47,122 nucleotides of DNA. Source: Nocardioides stalactiti (lineage in GTDB: Bacteria; Actinomycetota; Actinomycetes; Propionibacteriales; Nocardioidaceae). The stretch lies in NCBI RefSeq assembly GCF_014180715.1, contig NZ_JACEFC010000023.1, positions 1-47,122 of the forward strand, read 5' to 3'. Under the pieces are notes generated by a model, which saw only the letters and a list, made by a program, of their open reading frames with translations, searched no databases and was not told the origin of the DNA. A program made the translations under genes and the position numbers. Of the stretch, positions 1 to 7,165 are shown one piece after another. Each line of letters begins with the position of its first letter. Position 1 is the first letter of the stretch.

Positions 1-544
1 GCTGCGGCTGCCAGGCGAGGTCCGCGGGCACGGGCTCGCCGGCACCGTCGAGGTCGCGACCGGCGGCCCAGTCGGCGACCAGGGTCGGTCGCTGGTCGGC
101 GTAGGACGCGAACAGCGCCGCGAGCCGCCGGGCCGTGGCGAAGCGGCGACCGCGACGGAGCTCGCCGTCGTCGCCGGCCACGTCGTGCCCCAGGTGGCGG
201 GCCAGCGTCGCGGCCCACGGTTCGCCGACCACCTCGTCGATCGTGCGCAGGAGCGGCCAGGTCAGGGCGGCGGCGGCCCACGGGTCGTCGCCCGGACGGT
301 CGGACACCCGGGCGAAGAGGGACGTCGGACTGAGGAACTCCAGACCCGCGCAGACCCCGTCGCCGCCACGTGCCCCGGTGCCGAGCCGGTGCGAGAGCCG
401 CTGCGAGAGCCACCGCTCCACGCCCTTGGCCGGTACGACGACCACCTCGGTCGCGAACGGGTCCGGCAGCGGGGTCGCGAGCAGCACACCGAGCTGGTCG
501 GCGAGCTGGTCGGTCCGCGTCGCGCGGTGGAGGTGGAGGGCCAT
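1..544 (-). CDS. recC: Exodeoxyribonuclease V gamma subunit RecC, N-terminal part (cut by window edge)
   Basis: RecC is the subunit of the RecBCD helicase-nuclease that splits the duplex and recognises Chi during double-strand break repair. The minus frame starting with ATG at 542-544 stays open to the window edge (about 181 codons). It begins MALHLHRATRTDQLADQLG and continues with VVVPAKGVERWLSQRLSHRL, the typical RecC start in which a conserved 'P-x-x-G-[VM]-x-R-W' segment follows the first strand. Further on come the WPLLRTIDE and GEPWAATLARHL-like stretches and an RFATARRLAALFASYADQRP-like segment, all familiar from actinobacterial RecC. The rest of the gene, and probably recB and recD, lie left of the window. 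A TANNNT element (554-559) sits 9 nt before the ATG, so the promoter may be nearly leaderless. Family assignment is from recognised sequence, not a search. Confidence 0.85.
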   Translation of the reverse strand, partial: MALHLHRATRTDQLADQLGVLLATPLPDPFATEVVVVPAKGVERWLSQRLSHRLGTGARGGDGVCAGLEFLSPTSLFARVSDRPGDDPWAAAALTWPLLRTIDEVVGEPWAATLARHLGHDVAGDDGELRRGRRFATARRLAALFASYADQRPTLVADWAAGRDLDGAGEPVPADLAWQPQ

Positions 545-600
545 GGCGGACCGAGGTTAGCCGGGAGGCCCGACGCTTGGCGGGACGACCGGCCTGGCGC

Positions 601-1110
601 TCACCGACGGTGCTGCCAGTGCTCCTTGACCTCCTCGACGGCCTCCTCGATCTCGCCCTCGAGCGCGGCGACCGCCTCCGGCTTCCCGTGGAAGCGCCGG
701 TAGGAGTAGATGATGAGCGCGACGGCCATCAGCCCCGACACGATCTGGGTGACGCCGGTCCAGATCCCACCGGGCAGCCACCAGTCGTCGTCGAGCGGCC
801 ACCAGGACGGCTCCTCCGGCTTCACGATCCAGAGCACGCCGCAGACCATGAGGGCGATCGAGAACAGGGTCGAGATCGCGACCCGGAGCCGGGTCTCGAC
901 GCTCTCGGCCGCCCCGCGCAGCGCCCGCAGCCGGACGGGCTCGACCGCGCGCTCGGCCCACGCGTACTGCTGCGAGAGCACGGCGAGGCCGGCGAACATG
1001 AGGAGCAGCCCGGGCCCAGGCAGCACCAGGGCGGCGACCCCGGCCAGGAGCAGGAGCCAGCCGAGCACTTCGAGGACGAGCCGCTTGGCCGCACCGGTCA
1101 TGCCGTTCAT
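601..1110 (-). CDS. PGPGW-motif (TIGR02611-like) membrane protein
   Basis: A 169-residue integral membrane protein. An N-terminal hydrophobic hairpin at about residues 10-45 carries the signature VLPGPGLLLMFAGLAVL, as in the PGPGW/TIGR02611 family of actinobacterial membrane proteins of unknown function. Two more hydrophobic segments follow at roughly residues 78-97 and 118-136. The C-terminus is charged and helical (about 143-165, rich in E and K). The minus start at 1110 has GAGG/CAGG-like bases upstream. A second in-frame ATG lies 3 codons later, so the start is uncertain by a few residues. It ends 14 nt downstream of the SnoaL-like gene (1125-1631) and may be co-transcribed with it. No catalytic motif is visible; function unknown. 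Confidence 0.75.
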   Translation of the reverse strand: MNGMTGAAKRLVLEVLGWLLLLAGVAALVLPGPGLLLMFAGLAVLSQQYAWAERAVEPVRLRALRGAAESVETRLRVAISTLFSIALMVCGVLWIVKPEEPSWWPLDDDWWLPGGIWTGVTQIVSGLMAVALIIYSYRRFHGKPEAVAALEGEIEEAVEEVKEHWQHRR

Positions 1111-1124
1111 CCTGCCTCAGTGGG

Positions 1125-1631
1125 TCAACCGCCGAACTTGCGCAGGTACCCGACCACGTCCTCGTCGGTGTTGCCGTGGGCCACCGCGATGCGCGCCCAG
1201 TCCATCGCCATCGTGTGGAACCGCAGCGGGTTGTAGACGTCCTCCTCGCGGGAGAAGAGGCCGTCGCCGGCGTACGTCATGATCGTGATGTTGGGCTCCT
1301 CGAGCATGGTCCCGTCGCCCGGGTCCGGCATCGGGTTGCGAACCTCGCAGACCAGCCGGGCGGCGTCGGCGTCGACGACCTGCCAGCTCAACGGGAAGCC
1401 GGTCATCACCCGGCCCGGGTACGACGTCATGGTGCGCACCGACCAGGCCCGGATCTCGTCGCGGCCGCGGAACGTCCCCATCGCGTGCTCGACGTACTCG
1501 GCGTCCTCGGTGAAGAGGTCGGCATAGCCCGTCCAGTCGCCGGTCGCGACGATGCCGGCGACCTTCTCGTGGAACGCGGCGTAGGCCTCGGTGATCTCGG
1601 CAGCGCTGAACTGGTTCACGGTCGCATCCAA
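1125..1631 (-). CDS. SnoaL-like / NTF2-fold polyketide-cyclase-type protein
   Basis: A 168-residue soluble protein with the features of the SnoaL-like NTF2 fold. The helical start (EITEAYAAFHEKVAGIVATG) is followed by DWTGYADLFTEDAEYVEHAM with the usual F-x-x-D-x-x-Y/W pattern. Then come GTFRGRDEIRAW, and strands ending in a tyrosine/phenylalanine-rich C-terminal sheet. Members act as cyclases, isomerases or hydratases, or have unknown roles; no specific substrate can be read here. An in-frame GTG four codons after the ATG is an alternative start. It is divergent from the adenylate cyclase, with only 38 nt between starts, so the two promoters must overlap. Confidence 0.7.
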   Translation of the reverse strand: MDATVNQFSAAEITEAYAAFHEKVAGIVATGDWTGYADLFTEDAEYVEHAMGTFRGRDEIRAWSVRTMTSYPGRVMTGFPLSWQVVDADAARLVCEVRNPMPDPGDGTMLEEPNITIMTYAGDGLFSREEDVYNPLRFHTMAMDWARIAVAHGNTDEDVVGYLRKFGG

Positions 1632-1635
1632 CCAC

Positions 1636-1662
1636 TTGACGACCCCTCGACTCCTCTACCCT
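1636..1662 (+). promoter_or_regulatory. Candidate leaderless promoter of the adenylate cyclase
   Basis: TTGACG at 1636-1641 and TACCCT at 1657-1662 are separated by 15 nt. The ATG follows the -10-like element after 7 nt, the geometry of a leaderless actinobacterial transcript. An AAGGA also sits immediately before the ATG, but too close to act as a normal ribosome binding site. Confidence 0.4.
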
Positions 1663-1669
1663 CAAGGAC

Positions 1670-3262
1670 ATGCCGCGCTCGCTGTCCGCCCACAAGCGGA
1701 GCCCCTTCGGCGCCCGCATCCTCGGACCGAGGGAGCAGGACCCGCGACGGCTGCGGATCCGGATCCAGGTGCTGCTCACCCTGGTGCTGGTGAGCACCAA
1801 CCTGTTCGGCGCCGGCGTGGTCTTCATCGTCAACAACTTCGCGGTGCCCGCCCCCAACCCCGAGCGGTCGATGGTCATCGCGCTCGCGATCGGGGTGCCG
1901 ACCTACGTCGCGACGGCGGCGGCCATCGGCGTGGTGTGGGGGACCCGCACCAGCCTCCGCGCACTGCGCTGGGCGACGTTGGGCAACCACGTCGTGCCGA
2001 CGGAGAAGGAACGTCGCCAAGCCCTCAACGTGCCGCTCCAGCTGACCCTGATGCAGCTGACCCTGTGGCTCCTCGGCAGCGGAGTGTTCACGGTCATCTC
2101 CATCCTCCTGCAGCCCGAGCGCGCGGTGTCGACCGCGCTGACCGTCGGGATCGGGGCGCTCATGGTCGCCGGCGTCTCCTACCTCCTCACCGAGTTCACG
2201 CTCCGGCCGGTGTCGGCCCGCGCCTTGGCCGACACCGACGTCAACACCAAGGCACGGTTCGTCGGCGTCGGTCCTCGGATGGTGCTGTTCTGGGCGATCG
2301 GCACCGCGGTCCCGCTCGGCGGCCTCCTGGTCGCGGCGATCCTCGCCCTGGCACAGCCCAAGGAGACCTCGCTGGAGCAGATGGCGGTCGTCACGATGGT
2401 GACCATCGGCTCGACCCTGGTCTTCGGCTTCATCCTCACCGACCTCAACGCCCGTTCGGTGGTCGCGCCGATCACCTCGGTGCGGCAGGCGCTGCGAGCG
2501 GTCGAGGCGGGCGACCTCGACACCGACGTCGTCGTCTACGACGGCACCGAGCTCGGCGCCCTCCAGAGCGGCTTCAACCAGATGGCCGCGGGCCTGCGGG
2601 AGCGCGAGAAGCTGCGGGACCTCTTCGGCCGCCACGTCGGGCACGACGTCGCCGCGGCCGCCGCCGCAGCCGCGACCGGCGAGGTCGAGCTCGGCGGCGG
2701 GACGCGGGGGGCGTCGGTGCTCTTCGTCGACCTCGTCTCCTCCACGACGTACGCGACGAACCACAGCGCTGCCGAGGTCGTCGGCGTGCTCAACCGGTTC
2801 TTCGGCGTGGTCGTCGACGAGGTCTCCGCCCGGGGCGGCCTGGTCAACAAGTTCATCGGCGACGCCGTGCTCGCGATCTTCGGCGCACCCAGCCACGACC
2901 CCGACCACGCAGCCTCCGCCCTCAGCGCGGCGCGGGCGATGGCGACCCGGCTGGCCGAGGAGGTCCCGGAGGTCGGCGCCGGGATCGGGGTCGCCACCGG
3001 CTCCGTCGTCGCCGGCAACGTCGGCCACGAGTCGCGCTACGAGTACACCGTCATCGGCGACGCGGTGAACTCCGCCTCCCGGCTCACCGACCTCGCCAAG
3101 GACGTCGACGGCCGGGTCCTCGCGATGTGGAGCAGCGTCGTCGCGGCCGCCGAGCTCGGCCACGCCGAGGAGGCGATCCACTGGCAGAAGCACGGATCGG
3201 TGGTGCTGCGGGGCCGCTCCGAGAAGACCGAGCTAGCCGTCCCCGTCACGCCGACGGCGTGA
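1670..3262 (+). CDS. Membrane-bound class III adenylate/guanylate cyclase with HAMP domain
   Basis: A 530-residue integral membrane cyclase that should make cAMP from ATP. About six hydrophobic segments fill residues 30-255. A HAMP linker follows at about 255-320 (NARSVVAPITSVRQALRAVE, then ELGALQSGFNQMAAGL). A catalytic class III domain occupies about 340-515. It keeps the metal-binding aspartate in VLFVDLVSS, the lysine/aspartate pair in NKFIGDAVLAIF and the C-terminal YTVIGDAVNSASRL block, so it should be active as a homodimer. The architecture is the six-helix + HAMP + cyclase type known from the Mycobacterium tuberculosis Rv1318c-Rv1320c/Rv3645 group. An odd run of alanines lies between the HAMP domain and the cyclase core. 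The 3' end overlaps the converging TetR gene by 17 nt. Confidence 0.9.
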   Translation: MPRSLSAHKRSPFGARILGPREQDPRRLRIRIQVLLTLVLVSTNLFGAGVVFIVNNFAVPAPNPERSMVIALAIGVPTYVATAAAIGVVWGTRTSLRALRWATLGNHVVPTEKERRQALNVPLQLTLMQLTLWLLGSGVFTVISILLQPERAVSTALTVGIGALMVAGVSYLLTEFTLRPVSARALADTDVNTKARFVGVGPRMVLFWAIGTAVPLGGLLVAAILALAQPKETSLEQMAVVTMVTIGSTLVFGFILTDLNARSVVAPITSVRQALRAVEAGDLDTDVVVYDGTELGALQSGFNQMAAGLREREKLRDLFGRHVGHDVAAAAAAAATGEVELGGGTRGASVLFVDLVSSTTYATNHSAAEVVGVLNRFFGVVVDEVSARGGLVNKFIGDAVLAIFGAPSHDPDHAASALSAARAMATRLAEEVPEVGAGIGVATGSVVAGNVGHESRYEYTVIGDAVNSASRLTDLAKDVDGRVLAMWSSVVAAAELGHAEEAIHWQKHGSVVLRGRSEKTELAVPVTPTA

Positions 3263-3872
3263 TTCCGTTCGTGATCGCAGGGGTGAGCGCCGGCACCAGC
3301 CACCGCTCGAGCAATCGCCGCACCTCACCCTCGTCGCGGAGCGGGTCGGCCGGGTTCTGGAGGAACGAGATGAGCAGCCGCATGATCATCTCGGCGAGCC
3401 CGTCGAGGTCGGCCTCGCTCACCCCGGCGCTCGCCCAGTCGACCGGGTAGCGGCGCAGCATCAGCGCGCCGTAGGAGAGCGCGTCGTCGGAGGTGGCGCC
3501 ACGGCCGAACGCGCCGGTGTCGCCGACCTCGAGGAGCAGCCCGAGGTGCGGCTCGCGGGGGATCTCGCGGACGCAGAAGAGCATCCCCTCCACGACCGCC
3601 TCGGCCGGTGAGCGCGCGCCCTCGAGGTGGGCGACCAGGCGGTCCACGAACGCTGCGGCGCCCTGCGCCGCGACCGCACCGACGATGTCGCCGACCGTGG
3701 CGAAGTGGCGATAGACCGTCTGCCGGGTCACGCCGAGCTCGGTGGCGACGTCGGAGAGCGTCGTCTTGGCGGCACCGTGCCGATCGAGGCAGGCCGCCGC
3801 GGCGTCGATGATCCGCTGGCGGGCCTCGTCGTCGGTCGCGGGCGGTCGCCCTCCCCAGCCGTGGTTCGCCAT
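3246..3872 (-). CDS. TetR/AcrR family regulator, last gene of the FAD oxidoreductase cassette
   Basis: A 208-residue TetR repressor when started at ATG 3870-3872 (MANHGWGGRPPATDDEARQR). The open frame extends further upstream, but that part only shadows the membrane protein gene. The helix-turn-helix is clear at about residues 20-62: RIIDAAAACLDRHGAAKTTL, then DVATELGVTRQTVYRHFATV. The ligand-binding half is helical and ends LLERWLVPALTP. The gene starts 4 nt after the stop of 3877-5007 and should be transcribed with it and with 5024-6502. It is therefore the likely autoregulator of the cassette, acting at the inverted repeats around 6513-6543. Inducer unknown. Confidence 0.85.
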   Translation of the reverse strand: MANHGWGGRPPATDDEARQRIIDAAAACLDRHGAAKTTLSDVATELGVTRQTVYRHFATVGDIVGAVAAQGAAAFVDRLVAHLEGARSPAEAVVEGMLFCVREIPREPHLGLLLEVGDTGAFGRGATSDDALSYGALMLRRYPVDWASAGVSEADLDGLAEMIMRLLISFLQNPADPLRDEGEVRRLLERWLVPALTPAITNGITPSA

Positions 3873-3876
3873 GGCG

Positions 3877-5007
3877 CTAGGTTGCCACGACCTCGGACAC
3901 CCGCTGCACGGCGGTCGCGCGGGTCGCGGCGACCACGAAGGCCGCCGACACGACGATGCAGGCGGCGGCGTACCAGAGCGAACCGACCGGGGTGCCGTCC
4001 TCGGTGACGCCGTCGGTCGCGTCGAGGATCGCCGGCAGCGCGGCCGCCCACAGCGCGACGTGGACACCGAGGTAGAGCGCCGGGTACGCCCGGACGAACT
4101 GCGGCGACGGAACGCCGCCGGGCGTCCCGTGCCAGGTGGCCCGTGCGGCCTCCGCCAGGAGGAGGAGCCCCACGGCCCAGAGGACGCCGAGCAGGATCCA
4201 CACCAGCGTCCGCTGCACCGTGAAGTCGTCGCCCTCGGTCGGACCGACCCTGGTCGGCGCAGCTCCGACCACCATCAGGATCGGTGTCAGCACACCGGCG
4301 ACGAGGGTGCGGACGGCAACCTGGCGTCCGGTGAGAGCAGCGCGGCCGGGCTTCTCCCCGACCAGGCGGACGACGAGCCAGGCGAGCACGCCGAACGACA
4401 CCGACGCGAAGACCCACATGCTGTTCATCGGGACCGACGCGAGCATGGGCTGGTTCACGGCGTTGTCGGGGTTCCACGCCCACCACAGCAGCTGCGGACC
4501 GAGCTGGTCGAAGGTCTCGTAGAACACCTGGCTCGCGAACGCCACCGCGACCGCACCGACGAAGGCGCCGCGCCGCTCGAAGATCCCGAGCGCCCGGACG
4601 ACCTCGTAGGTCAGCTGGGAGATGACCGTGTAGAACGCGACGATGTAGAGCGGCAGCCGGTCGAACATGAACTGCACGGTGAAGACGTTGTGGCTGAAGA
4701 TGAAGCCGACGTGCTCCTCCAGCCCGAACCACGACGGGAAGTAGAGCGGCGGCTCGACCACGGCCAGGTAGACCAGCGACGCGAACCAGAGGGTGATGTT
4801 GACCGGGTCGCCGTCCCGTCGCCACCGGCGCCACGCGTGGACGAACGCGAACACCGCCCCGGCCACGATGAGCAGCTCGAGGACCGGCAGCGTCCAGTTC
4901 TCCAGCCCGAACGGGTTGCGGAACGTCACGACCGGGTTCGCGTCGTCGCAGGTGAAGCCGAGGAGCTCGGCGACCTCGCGGGCCTCGGTCTCGCAGGTGT
5001 AGCTCAT
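3877..5007 (-). CDS. Polytopic membrane protein of unknown function in oxidoreductase cassette
   Basis: A 376-residue membrane protein with about eight hydrophobic segments. The first are LPVLELLIVAGAVFAFVHAW (about 40-60) and ITLWFASLVYLAVVEPPLYF (about 70-90); the rest are spread evenly to the C-terminus. The N-terminus has two cysteines (C5, C20). Aromatic and acidic residues cluster between helices (EPPLYFPSWFGLEEHVGF, and a WWAWNPDNAVNQP loop), which may line a polar pocket or metal site. I do not recognise a named family. It is preceded by GGAAGGACC as ribosome binding site, 16 nt after the FAD oxidoreductase stop, so the two should be co-translated. Together with the oxidoreductase and TetR it looks like a compact lipid or terpenoid modification unit (inference). 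Confidence 0.7.
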   Translation of the reverse strand: MSYTCETEAREVAELLGFTCDDANPVVTFRNPFGLENWTLPVLELLIVAGAVFAFVHAWRRWRRDGDPVNITLWFASLVYLAVVEPPLYFPSWFGLEEHVGFIFSHNVFTVQFMFDRLPLYIVAFYTVISQLTYEVVRALGIFERRGAFVGAVAVAFASQVFYETFDQLGPQLLWWAWNPDNAVNQPMLASVPMNSMWVFASVSFGVLAWLVVRLVGEKPGRAALTGRQVAVRTLVAGVLTPILMVVGAAPTRVGPTEGDDFTVQRTLVWILLGVLWAVGLLLLAEAARATWHGTPGGVPSPQFVRAYPALYLGVHVALWAAALPAILDATDGVTEDGTPVGSLWYAAACIVVSAAFVVAATRATAVQRVSEVVAT

Positions 5008-5023
5008 GGGTGGTCCTTCCGGC

Positions 5024-6502
5024 TCAGGCGTCGACGAGCTGACGGTTCACGCCGGGCACGGCGTCGGTGTAGTCGGTCCCCGGTGGGTCCTGGCCCAGGT
5101 CGAAGCCGGCCGGGATCGTCGTACGACGCAGCAGCGCGCGCACCTGGTGCCGCGCGACCCCCCACAGGAAGCGGCGGTCGCGCATCATCTCCTTCAACGA
5201 CCGGTCGAGGTTGAACACCGCGGTGAACGTCTCCTCGACGTAGGTGTCCTCCCGCGAGGCGGCGGTGATCGCGTTGAAGACCGGCCACGAGAAGCGGGCC
5301 GCCAGCCGGCGGCGCCAGGGCGCGACGACCTCGGTGCCGGTGGCGAAGTCGTAGGCCTGGTCCCGCGCCATCGCCAGCATCCACGGGACGTCGAGCGACT
5401 CCTTCTGGCGCGCGAGGAACTCCCGGAAGAACGCGTCGTCGCGGGCGGCGCCGGTCGCGAGGAGCTCGGCGAGGATCAGGGCGGAACGCGCGGCCGAGCT
5501 CATGCCCTGGGCGTAGAACGGGTTGAAGGCACAGATCGAGTCGCCGATCGCCACCAGGCCCTCGACCGGGTCGACGAGGTCGTAGCGACGCCACTTGTTG
5601 CCGGTCGAGCGGGTGAGGTGGACCTCCGAGAGCGGGGTGCACGCGGCCGTGGCCTCGCCGAACGTGGAGGCCCGGACCCGGTCGACGGCTGCCTCGAACG
5701 CCTCCGGCTTGCGGGCCATCTCCAGGCCCCACGACCCCATGCAGACGATCGCGCGATCGCCTTCGATGGGGAAGAAGTTGCTGAGGTAGTCGTGCTCCTC
5801 CGGGTGGGCCGCCTTGTCCTGGGTCGGCGTGATCACCAGGTGCTTCCACCACCAGGAGTCGGGCCGCTCGTCCGCGGGCGGGAGCTGGTACCAGCGCGAG
5901 GTGTAGGTGACCTTGGCGTCGAGGGTCCGCTCGGGCGGCAGGGCCCAGCCGGCCGCGTGCAACCAGTCGGGGACCGACGAGCCGCGACCGAGCGCGTCGA
6001 CGACGAGGTCGGCCTCGATCACCTCGACCGCCCCGGACCCCTCGCGCAGCTCGACCCCGGTCACCCGGCCGGCAGCGGTGGTGACGCCGGTGACGCTGAC
6101 GCCCTCGCGGGTGGTGACGGCGTCCAGTCGTCGCACCCGGTCACGCAGGACCCGCTCGATGAGGATCCTCGAGCTGTAGACCATCGTCATGGTGCTCGCC
6201 TTGCGCGGCGCCCAGCCGTCCTTCTCGCAGTAGGCAGCATCCATCGACGGCATCAGCATCATGCCGCCGGCAGCGAGCATGTCGTCCTCGAAGCCGGGGA
6301 AGATCTCGCCGATGCACCGCCGCCCGGAGTTGAGCAGGAAGTGCGGGTGCTTGCTCTGCGGGACGCCGCGGCGGTGCTCGGCGTCCGGCGGCAGCAGGTC
6401 ACGCTCGAGGACGACGACCTCGTCGAAGTACGGCGCCAGCACGCCGGCGGCGCAGAGTCCCGCGACGCTACCGCCGAGGACCACTGCTCGGGATGCACCC
6501 AT
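5024..6502 (-). CDS. FAD-dependent monooxygenase/oxidoreductase (squalene epoxidase/PHBH-like fold)
   Basis: A 492-residue flavoprotein. The N-terminal dinucleotide-binding site is VVLGGSVAGLCAAGVLAPYF with an acidic residue at the end of strand 2 (VVVLERD). The second FAD motif is present as GDSICAFNPFYAQGMSSAAR at about residue 325-345, the 'GD' motif of group A flavin monooxygenases. The segment GVPQSKHPHFLL after the first motif is typical of a clade of actinobacterial epoxidase- or hydroxylase-like proteins. The substrate cannot be told from sequence. It is first gene of a three-gene minus-strand unit with a membrane protein and TetR; the promoter region upstream of 6502 holds inverted repeats. 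A halogenase-like or reductase role cannot be excluded. Confidence 0.8.
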   Translation of the reverse strand: MGASRAVVLGGSVAGLCAAGVLAPYFDEVVVLERDLLPPDAEHRRGVPQSKHPHFLLNSGRRCIGEIFPGFEDDMLAAGGMMLMPSMDAAYCEKDGWAPRKASTMTMVYSSRILIERVLRDRVRRLDAVTTREGVSVTGVTTAAGRVTGVELREGSGAVEVIEADLVVDALGRGSSVPDWLHAAGWALPPERTLDAKVTYTSRWYQLPPADERPDSWWWKHLVITPTQDKAAHPEEHDYLSNFFPIEGDRAIVCMGSWGLEMARKPEAFEAAVDRVRASTFGEATAACTPLSEVHLTRSTGNKWRRYDLVDPVEGLVAIGDSICAFNPFYAQGMSSAARSALILAELLATGAARDDAFFREFLARQKESLDVPWMLAMARDQAYDFATGTEVVAPWRRRLAARFSWPVFNAITAASREDTYVEETFTAVFNLDRSLKEMMRDRRFLWGVARHQVRALLRRTTIPAGFDLGQDPPGTDYTDAVPGVNRQLVDA

Positions 6503-6512
6503 GTCTCAACCC

Positions 6513-6543
6513 TTCATTCATACACGAACTGCATGAACGTATG
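6513..6543. promoter_or_regulatory. Candidate TetR operator of the FAD oxidoreductase cassette
   Basis: Two overlapping inverted repeats lie just upstream of the start at 6502. One is TTCAT (6517-6521) with ATGAA (6533-6537), spacing 11. The other is CATAC (6519-6523) with GTATG (6539-6543). An extra TTCAT begins at 6513. The position and size fit a TetR dimer site; the regulator would be 3246-3872. Confidence 0.45.
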
Positions 6544-6574
6544 GTTGCCGTCGACTCGCCGTCAAGCGTTCCGC

Positions 6575-7165
6575 TCAGGTCAGTGAGTCCAGGGCGTGCG
6601 CGACCTGGCGCAGCACCGAGTCGAGGTCGACGTCCGGATAGACGGCGGAGAGCACCGAGTCGCGCTGGAGCACCGCCAGGCCGTGGACAGTCGCCCAACC
6701 GAGGGTGGCGAGCTCCGCAGTCGGCACCTCGACGCCCCAGCCCCGCTTCTGAGCGGCGGCGATGGTGTCGACCATCAGGTCGCGATGCGTCCTCCGCGCG
6801 ACGAGCAACCGCTCGTCGTCGTGCCGCAGCAGGTCGGGACGGTACATCAGGTCGAAGAGCGCGGCGTGCCGCTGGGCGAACGCGACGTACGCCGCTCCCG
6901 CGGCCGCCACCTGCTGACCTCCCTCGACAGGCGCGGAGGCGATCGCCTCCCTCGTCTCGGCGAGCAGGAGGTCGCTGGCCTCGACGGCGAGCGCGGTGAA
7001 GAGGCCCGCGCGGTCGGCGAAGTGGTGGGCCGTCGCCTGGTGGGACACGCCGCACCGCCGCGCGATGGCCCGCAGGCTGGCGCGTGCCGGCCCGGTCGCC
7101 GCGATCTCCGCCTCGGCCGCGCGCAGCAGGCGGGCACGGAGGTCGAGCGTGGACGCGCGGCTCAC
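6575..7165 (-). CDS. TetR/AcrR family regulator coupled to the MMPL exporter
   Basis: A 196-residue TetR protein starting at GTG 7163-7165. This start overlaps the mmpL stop in a GTGA junction, so the two genes are translationally coupled; longer readings of the frame only shadow mmpL. The helix-turn-helix lies at about residues 8-55 (LLRAAEAEIAATGPARASL, then AIARRCGVSHQATAHHFADR). The C-terminal half contains LATLGWATVHGLAVLQRDSV, the W-x-x-V-H-G pattern of the TetR_C_33/WHG type. As second gene of the exporter operon it most likely represses its own operon at the paired palindromes at 10237-10253 and 10284-10300 and is released by the exported compound (inference). Confidence 0.88.
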   Translation of the reverse strand: MSRASTLDLRARLLRAAEAEIAATGPARASLRAIARRCGVSHQATAHHFADRAGLFTALAVEASDLLLAETREAIASAPVEGGQQVAAAGAAYVAFAQRHAALFDLMYRPDLLRHDDERLLVARRTHRDLMVDTIAAAQKRGWGVEVPTAELATLGWATVHGLAVLQRDSVLSAVYPDVDLDSVLRQVAHALDSLT

